From the NCBI GenBank assembly GCA_000727475.1, contig KL647288.1, forward strand, positions 528,892-592,891: a stretch of 64,000 nt of DNA, read 5' to 3'. How positions within the stretch are numbered: the stretch's first letter is position 1; every line of letters starts with the position of its first letter. The notes beneath the pieces are model-generated. The model worked only from the letters and a program-made list of their open reading frames with translations. It made no database searches and was not told where the DNA came from. A program made the position numbers and the translations under genes. Below are positions 58,392 through 64,000 of this stretch, in pieces. The stretch comes from Sarcocystis neurona (lineage: Eukaryota; Apicomplexa; Conoidasida; Eucoccidiorida; Sarcocystidae).

Positions 58392-60253
58392 TGCCTGCTG
58401 CTGCTGCTGCGGTTTCTTCGTGCTCTATTCGTCTTCGTGGAACTGCTGCGGCTTTGCTGCTTCTGGCTTCTGTTGCTGTTGTTTTGATGTGCGGGCGTGT
58501 CTGCTATTTTTTGCTGCCGGCTGTGTGGTGGAGGTGCAGCAGCAAGTGCTGCGGATCACGTTTTTTGGCGATGGCGGCAGCGTTGGCGACCCCACACCGG
58601 ACAACAGCAGCAGCAGCAAAGGAACTGACGCTGAAAGCTGCTTCTCCTGTGCGCGACCTGATTCTCTGCTTGCCGCTTCTTCTTCCTTTCTGTCCTACCC
58701 CACGCAAGCCCCCAACAAAAGGCCGTCGCCCAGTTCCTCTCTTGCTGCTCCTGCTGCTGCAGCGAGTTCTCTTGCTGCTGCTTCTTCTTCCCACCCTGCT
58801 GACATGACTGCTGCTGGTGATATTACTGTTGCTGCTGACGTTGCTGCCGCTGCTGCTGATTTCACTGCTGCTGCTACTGACATTGCTGCTGCTGCTGCTG
58901 TTGCTTGTCGGAAAGGGCAGGGTGAGGCCGCGGCTGTCACTGCTGCAGCTGCTGGTGATGGGCCGGGGACTGAGGCAGCAGCAGCTGCTGCAGCAACGGG
59001 AGTGAAGAGAAGAAGTGGGAAGCGTCAGCTGCGAGCTGCCGGCTGCGTCTACCTACCATTGCATGCGTTGCTGCGCGCCAGCTCTCGCCTCTCCGCCAGC
59101 TTCTGCAGCAGCAACCAGGACAGCAGCAGCAGCATGCGAAGAAGCAGCATCAAGAAGCCGAGCAGCAGCATCAAGACGCCGAGCGACAGCAGCAAGACGC
59201 CGAGCAGCAGCAGCAGCAGGCCTGACGACATGGCGACTCTCCTTTATGATGAAGAAAAAGGAGAAGGAGATGAGCAGGCGGCTGCCGTTGCGCAGCTTCG
59301 CCGAGGCTTCCTCGTGTGGCTCGGCATAAGCAGCTGCAGCAACAGAGACTTCTTGGTGAGCAGCAGCAGCAGTATCAGCGCCTGTGCCGCGCCGCAGGAG
59401 TTTTCAACGCACGAACGATGGACGGAGACAGCAGAGCCGTTTCCCTGTCTCCTGTGGAGTGTCAGCAAAAACTGCGGATCCTGCCTTTGTCCGCCTACCT
59501 GCAGCTAGATAATTCGTCCGGTTGCATGCGTGCTTCACCGTCACTCCTTTTTCAAGCCTTTCATTTACAAAGACTTCTTGCCATTTTTAACGAGTCTTTT
59601 GATATATGTCTGCGGCTCCTTGTTTTTGTGCTGCTGCTTATTCTTGTCTTTTCCTGCATCTGCTTCGGCTGCTTCTGGGGCTTCCGCTGCTTCTGGGGCC
59701 TCCGCTTCCACGGCTGCGGAATCTGCTGCTGCGACTGTTGCTGCCTTGGCTGCCTCTGTTCTGCTGTGGCGCCGGCTTTCGAGGTTTCTGCTGCGACTTC
59801 AGCTGCTGCTGCTCCTGTTTCTGCTGCTGCCTTTGCCTCTGTCTCTGCGATTGCCTCCGCTGCTGCCGTCGCTGCCTCTGCCTCTGCCGCTGCTTCTGCT
59901 TTTGCTGCTGCTGTTGACTCTTCTGCTGCTGCTGCTGCTGTGTTTGCTGCGGCGCAGCCGTTGACACATGGGAACTGGCGCAGTTACGAGAAGCGCTTTA
60001 CTGAGTCTTTCTCGAGGTACGTGGCCTCTCGCGTGTTTCTTCGTCTCTTCTTTTCCCTCGGTTCTCCCCTTTCTCTGCCCTCAAGATGTGTCGGCTGAAA
60101 AGGAGAGCGGCGTCGGCCGTAGGGGGAGAGCGCGTCTTCCGCCGCCTCCTTACGTATCTCATCTCCCCTGCCAGAGGCTGCTGCGCACGCGCCGCCCTCT
60201 TTTTGTTTCTTGTGCACCAAATGGCGGAGAAGAAGGAAGAGGATCGCAAATAA
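51606..60253 (+). CDS. Giant repeat-rich protein, multi-exon, unidentified
   Basis: An uninterrupted frame runs from ATG 51606 for over 1,950 codons to a likely GTGAGC donor near 57555; later codons of the open frame are microsatellite intron. Order: Ala/Ser-rich, Ser/Asn-rich (52570-52690), Ala-rich encoded by GCT (53690-54560), Arg/Ser-rich (about 54850-55310), Gln/Glu-rich (55800-57200), then ordinary sequence (FRLYEPRQLPAAFFELQVDV). Downstream exons: about 58130-58320 (FDFAADELLFVDFDVRPDFA), 58420-59300 (QQQVLRITFFGDGGSVGDP), 59320-60030 (YQRLCRAAGVFNARTMDGDS and NWRSYEKRFTESFSR) and 60086-60253 (GERVFRRLLTYLISPARG, to TAA). The non-repeat parts faintly resemble a C2-type beta sandwich, too weak to call. 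Function unknown. Confidence 0.55.
52580..52690 (+). repeat. 24-bp minisatellite in the giant frame
   Basis: Units of CAACAGCGGCAACAGCAGCA + GCCG repeat about three times, encoding NSGNSSSR, and decay into GCAACAATTGCGACAGC-type sequence. Confidence 0.8.
58352..58386. repeat. (TA)n microsatellite in an intron
   Basis: Perfect TATATA run between two exons of the giant gene; the next reading frame starts just after it. Confidence 0.95.
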
Positions 60254-60299
60254 GGGAAAAGTTGGCCTTTTTTGTGTCTGTTTTGGTCTTCACTCCCGA

Positions 60300-61740
60300 C
60301 CACTTCCACATCTACAAACACTACCACAGACACCTATGCACATACGCCGACAAGGAGAGACTATGCACACATACAGAGAGAGAGAGAAGGAGGAAATTGG
60401 AAGTCTCTATCTCTGTACAGATATATGCGAGTAAATACGTATATATGTCGAAAGGGAGGGAACAGAAACTGTGGGTGCACACCTCGGGAGCTAGCCGTAT
60501 AAGTGGCATACATATACGTATACAGTTGAGTACGTATGTGTGTCTACATATACGCCTGCAGAAATATAGGCGAATATCCATATATATATATAGAGAGAGA
60601 GAAAGGCCAGAGTATATATGTGTACAGATGTATGCAAGTAATTTATATAAACAAATGTAGAGACGGAAGCAAAGAAGATGTGGGGGACATTCTACAGACA
60701 TTCGGATGATGTGTGTGTAGGCAGCTACACGCCTCTCGTCGAGCAGCTGTATTTCCACGCATATAAAAGTGCACACGGATGTGTTTCTCTGAGTATACGT
60801 ATACATATATATGAAGTCAGCAGCTTCTCTTTTCTCCCCTGTCTATACACGTATATCCACAGGTGACCGAAGAACATATAGAGCGAGATACAGAGAGACA
60901 GAGACAGGCGGACAGAGACGGAGACAGAAAGACAGGGAGAAATGTCTTTTTTTATATTTTTTGAAAACGAGCTCTGTGTAGGAATATCGTCTGTGTAGAT
61001 CTACAGAAGAGCTCCTGGTTTCACGTATATATACGTAGACAGAGAAAGACAGAGAGACACAGAGAGAGGGGAAACGATAGGGTCGAGTGTGTGTATGTAG
61101 CAACAGACTGCTACGTAAAGTGCACATATATATATATATATATTTGTATGCATGTGGATCTGCAGGTGCCCACCTTAGACGTATATGGCTGATCTGCAGC
61201 TGACTATATGCGCATATGATATGCCGACATTTATATGGGAGAGGTGTGTGTATGTCTACAGATGGCCGAAGAAGACACATTTGTATTCGTAGACAGACAG
61301 AAGAAGAGTGAGTGGGTTGATTTCGTGTATATTTACGGAGTGCCGTATGGGGGGTGTGGCCCTTCCCCTTCGTCCTCTCTCCGTCTCTCTATATATAATA
61401 AGAATGCATGGATATCTACGGAGAAGTGGTGGGTGCGCAGTCATGCATACACCGATAAAGAAGGACAGAGAGTCAAGTGGCAGCAGATAGCTACAGACGG
61501 CCATCTATACGAATGCGTGGACGTATATATATCTGTTAAACCCGGAGTCTATATCTACAAATAGCTACGTAAAATATATAGACATATGTGCAGGTGGCCG
61601 TCTACCTATATATATTTGCATATGTGTGTAGATGTTTGTATCAAAGATTATATATATATTAGACTGTGTATCTTTTTACAGATAGCTCCACAGAAACGTG
61701 TGTCTCTCTTCGTATGTTTTCTACTTGTTAATGTAAGGAA
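60300..61740. repeat. Microsatellite and degenerate satellite block
   Basis: TATA/TACGTATA runs with a recurring element like ACAGGTGACCGAAGAACA (60860), ACAGATGGCCGAAGAAGACA (61258) and CAGGTGGCCGTCTACC (61592). Apparent frames are Tyr/Ile/Cys-rich. No gene supported. Confidence 0.65.
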
Positions 61741-62004
61741 ATATATGTTCAGAATCCGCAGGTCGTCGTGGACTAACCACGCGCAATCCTCCTTCCGGCC
61801 TTTCCTGCTGTTGCATGCATGCACGCGCGCTGAATCTCTCTGTGTGCGACCGGGCCTCTCTGTGCCTTCGAGCGTCTCTTTTTTCGTCCCTTTTCTCTGC
61901 CGGCTGCTGTTGTCCTTGCGGTGGGTTCTCCTCTTGTGCGCCGTTTTCTCTTCTTCTCTTTTCGTGTCCTCTCTTCGTCCTTTCTTCTTCGCTTTCTCTC
62001 GCAG

Positions 62005-62457
62005 GGTCCTCTCGCCTTCAATCATCCCCGCATCCTTTCCTGTTCTCTTGCTGCTGTCCCCGCTGCCGTGGGTCGTCTCCCGCGCTTTCCCTTCTCCGGG
62101 GAAGCCGCACATAGATACCAGTGGCGACGGGCACTGCGGGTTGGCCGGCCCCACGCAGCTGCTGCAGGAAACTCCGCCGAAGCGTTTCTCCCGCGGCTCC
62201 CTTTCTGTGATATTTGCTCTTTCGAGGAATTCGCTTCTCGCCCGCCTGTGTTCACAGGGGCCAGTGCCCTCCTTTTTGCGAGGCAGAGAGAAGGAGAGAA
62301 GCAGAAGTGCTTGGCGACGTCTCTTTTCTGCTGTGTTGCGGTTGCTGCTGCTGTCGCGCGTGCAGGGGGCTGGAGCCGCAGCAGCCGAAAGTTGCTGTGT
62401 CTGTACACCTCAGAGGAAGCAGCACCAGCGACAGCAGCAGCTACGCGGAAGAAGTAG
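62005..62457 (+). CDS. Candidate 3' exon, unidentified
   Basis: Begins after a strong polypyrimidine-CAG acceptor (62004) and is open for 150 codons to TAG. It contains RLPFCDICSFEEFASRPPVF, then KCLATSLFCCVAVAAAVARA, which could be one hydrophobic helix, and an Ala/Thr tail. Upstream (61750-62000) is Arg/Ser/Phe-rich and probably partly intron. Confidence 0.4.
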   Translation, partial: GPLAFNHPRILSCSLAAVPAAVGRLPRFPFSGEAAHRYQWRRALRVGRPHAAAAGNSAEAFLPRLPFCDICSFEEFASRPPVFTGASALLFARQREGEKQKCLATSLFCCVAVAAAVARAGGWSRSSRKLLCLYTSEEAAPATAAATRKK

Positions 62458-62909
62458 GGTATTTCTGACGTTCTCCCGTCTGAGAGTTTTCTTCCTTTTC
62501 CTCTCGCCAACTTACTTCTCTCCTGTTCTACACACACTCTACCTACACGTCCCTACACATCTGCATGTGTGTGTGTGTGGATATAAATATATATGTGTGT
62601 GTTTCCGTTGGCGCTGCTGACCGTCACACAAAATTTCCGTTTCCCCCTCTCCCTCTCTGTTTCTTTTCCCCTCTGCGCTCTCTGTCCCTCTCAGTTGAAG
62701 TCCTCTTCTATCCTTTGAAGCCTATACACATGCACCTATCCACACACATACGTGTACGTACACGTTTGCCTACACACACATATATATGTTTCTATTCATA
62801 TGACAGAGACAGAGAAGTTCTCTATTCCTCACTTCCTCTATTCCTGTCTTCCTGTCTTCCTGTCTGTTTCTGTTTTCTTTTTTTATTCTGCCGAGAGCTG
62901 CCTACGCAG

Positions 62910-63210
62910 CAAAGCGAGCAGCCGCCGTGTGTGTTGCTGCGCGGCAGCAGAGGCTCTGCTGCCTCTCTGCTGCTGCGCGAGTCTCCCGGGCGGCTGCGTC
63001 GGGGCCCTCCTCGTTCTTCCGCGTATCTGCCTGACCGCCTGAAATTCTTCGCTTTCTGCTCTTCCTTGTCCTCCCTTCTTTTCTCCACCACCCGAGTTGC
63101 TCACGAAGAAACGCCGCCTTTCCCGTGGACGTCCGTTATGAACTTCTCTCGAATCCTCTCCCTCTCTCTGTTCCCCTTTCTGCGTCTCGCGTTGTTCGAC
63201 GAACTGTAGA
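62910..63210 (+). CDS. Candidate exon, unidentified
   Basis: After a CGCAG acceptor (62909) the + frame reads QSEQPPCVLLRGSRGSAASL and SAYLPDRLKFF, ending at TAG near 63209. The second half is pyrimidine-rich and may be intron. Confidence 0.3.
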
Positions 63211-63259
63211 CTTTGCTGTGTCTACACGCAGAGAGAAGCACAAGCAGCGAGCAGCTGAG

Positions 63260-64000
63260 GAGCTCTTCTTCACATATATATATATATGTATTTACAGATA
63301 TATAGAGAGAGGGGAAGAAGAAAGGACATAGCTACACATATACGTATATGCAGGTATATATAGATATTGAACTATAAAGCCATACAACTAGAAATATTGG
63401 TATACACGTGTCTACCGTAGTAGATATATAGGTCGACATAGATATATAGATATACACCCCATAGATATATAGAGATACACACATATATATATATATATGT
63501 ACGGGAAGAAGATATGTACGGAGGTTCTGACGCTGCTGCGCTGCAGCTGCAGCTCTTAGGAGAGAAATATCAAAAGGCCAGCCTCCTCACCCTCTTATGC
63601 CCCTTTTTCCACATACATACATTTACGTGTACGTGTGTATATATACACATATACATATGTATATGTACGTGTACGTGTTTACCTATATACATATATATAG
63701 TTATGTCTTTTTTGTGGATATAGACAAACACATATATGTCCCACTCTCCCTCTCTATGTGCATATATTTGTACGTATATATATATACATATATATATATG
63801 TACACACACATACGCATACATGCTTCACCCTCTCCTACTGTATACATATGTATATGTGTGGATATATATGTGTACATATGTATATTTATACACGTATTTG
63901 TATATACGTACTATGCATATACGTATATTCACACGCTTGTGTATGTGTAGATGCCCCACTCTCTTTCTCTACATATATATATATATATATGGATATATAT
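63260..64000. repeat. TATA/TACATA microsatellites to the window end
   Basis: Continuous ATATATAG, GTATACAC and ACATATGT sequence with one non-repetitive patch at 63515-63600. No gene supported. Confidence 0.85.

Noticed and set aside
1..64000. CRISPR array, phage or bacterial operon
   Set aside because: Repeats are triplet or TATA type without spacers; genes have introns; no ribosome binding sites or operon spacing.

Overview
The window looks like nuclear DNA of an Eimeria species (apicomplexan coccidian). The evidence is long CAG/CTG tracts read as homopolymer runs of Ala, Gln and Ser inside otherwise ordinary eukaryotic genes, GT-AG introns, intergenic DNA full of TATA/TATG/CA microsatellites, and a 590-base assembly gap inside a repeat. 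The genus rests on the repeat style, from general knowledge of Eimeria genomes; I cannot name the species. There are no bacterial operons, CRISPR arrays, rRNA or convincing tRNA genes.

Three genes can be named from conserved motifs. (1) 3431-4582 (-): the N-terminal half of a trimethylguanosine synthase (TGS1) fold. (2) 11372-13798 (-): a nuclear gene whose C-terminus is ribosomal protein bL35, so an organelle ribosome subunit. (3) 28112-37265 (-): a TRF4/PAPD5-type non-canonical poly(A) polymerase with a very long Gln/Ala-rich N-terminus that contains the gap. All three carry large low-complexity expansions. A fourth large gene, 51606-60253 (+), begins with about 6 kb of uninterrupted reading frame, followed by several exons; I do not recognise it.

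Four further models on the minus strand rest on mutually consistent splice phases rather than homology: 39596-41974 (4 exons, with a 1.1-kb GTA array in an intron), 17278-18866 (3 exons), 19561-20220 (4 exons) and 22143-22932 (3 exons, one separated by only 27 nt). The island 17.2-22.9 kb is nearly free of CAG repeats and encodes small proteins, one Cys-rich.

Layout: 0-5 kb repeat-rich genes including TGS1; 5-9 kb mostly unassigned; 9-16.5 kb CAG/CTG-rich genes including bL35; 16.5-23 kb repeat-poor island; 23-28 kb TATA/TATG microsatellites and degenerate satellites; 28-37.3 kb the poly(A) polymerase; 37.3-46.7 kb mixed exons; 46.7-51 kb mostly non-coding with a few candidate exons; 51-60.3 kb the giant reading frame; 60.3-64 kb microsatellites and a candidate + strand gene.

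Exon coordinates were read by eye from splice signals and reading phase. Where only an open frame exists I say so. Two strands often look equally protein-like here, so calls without homology or phase support have low confidence.
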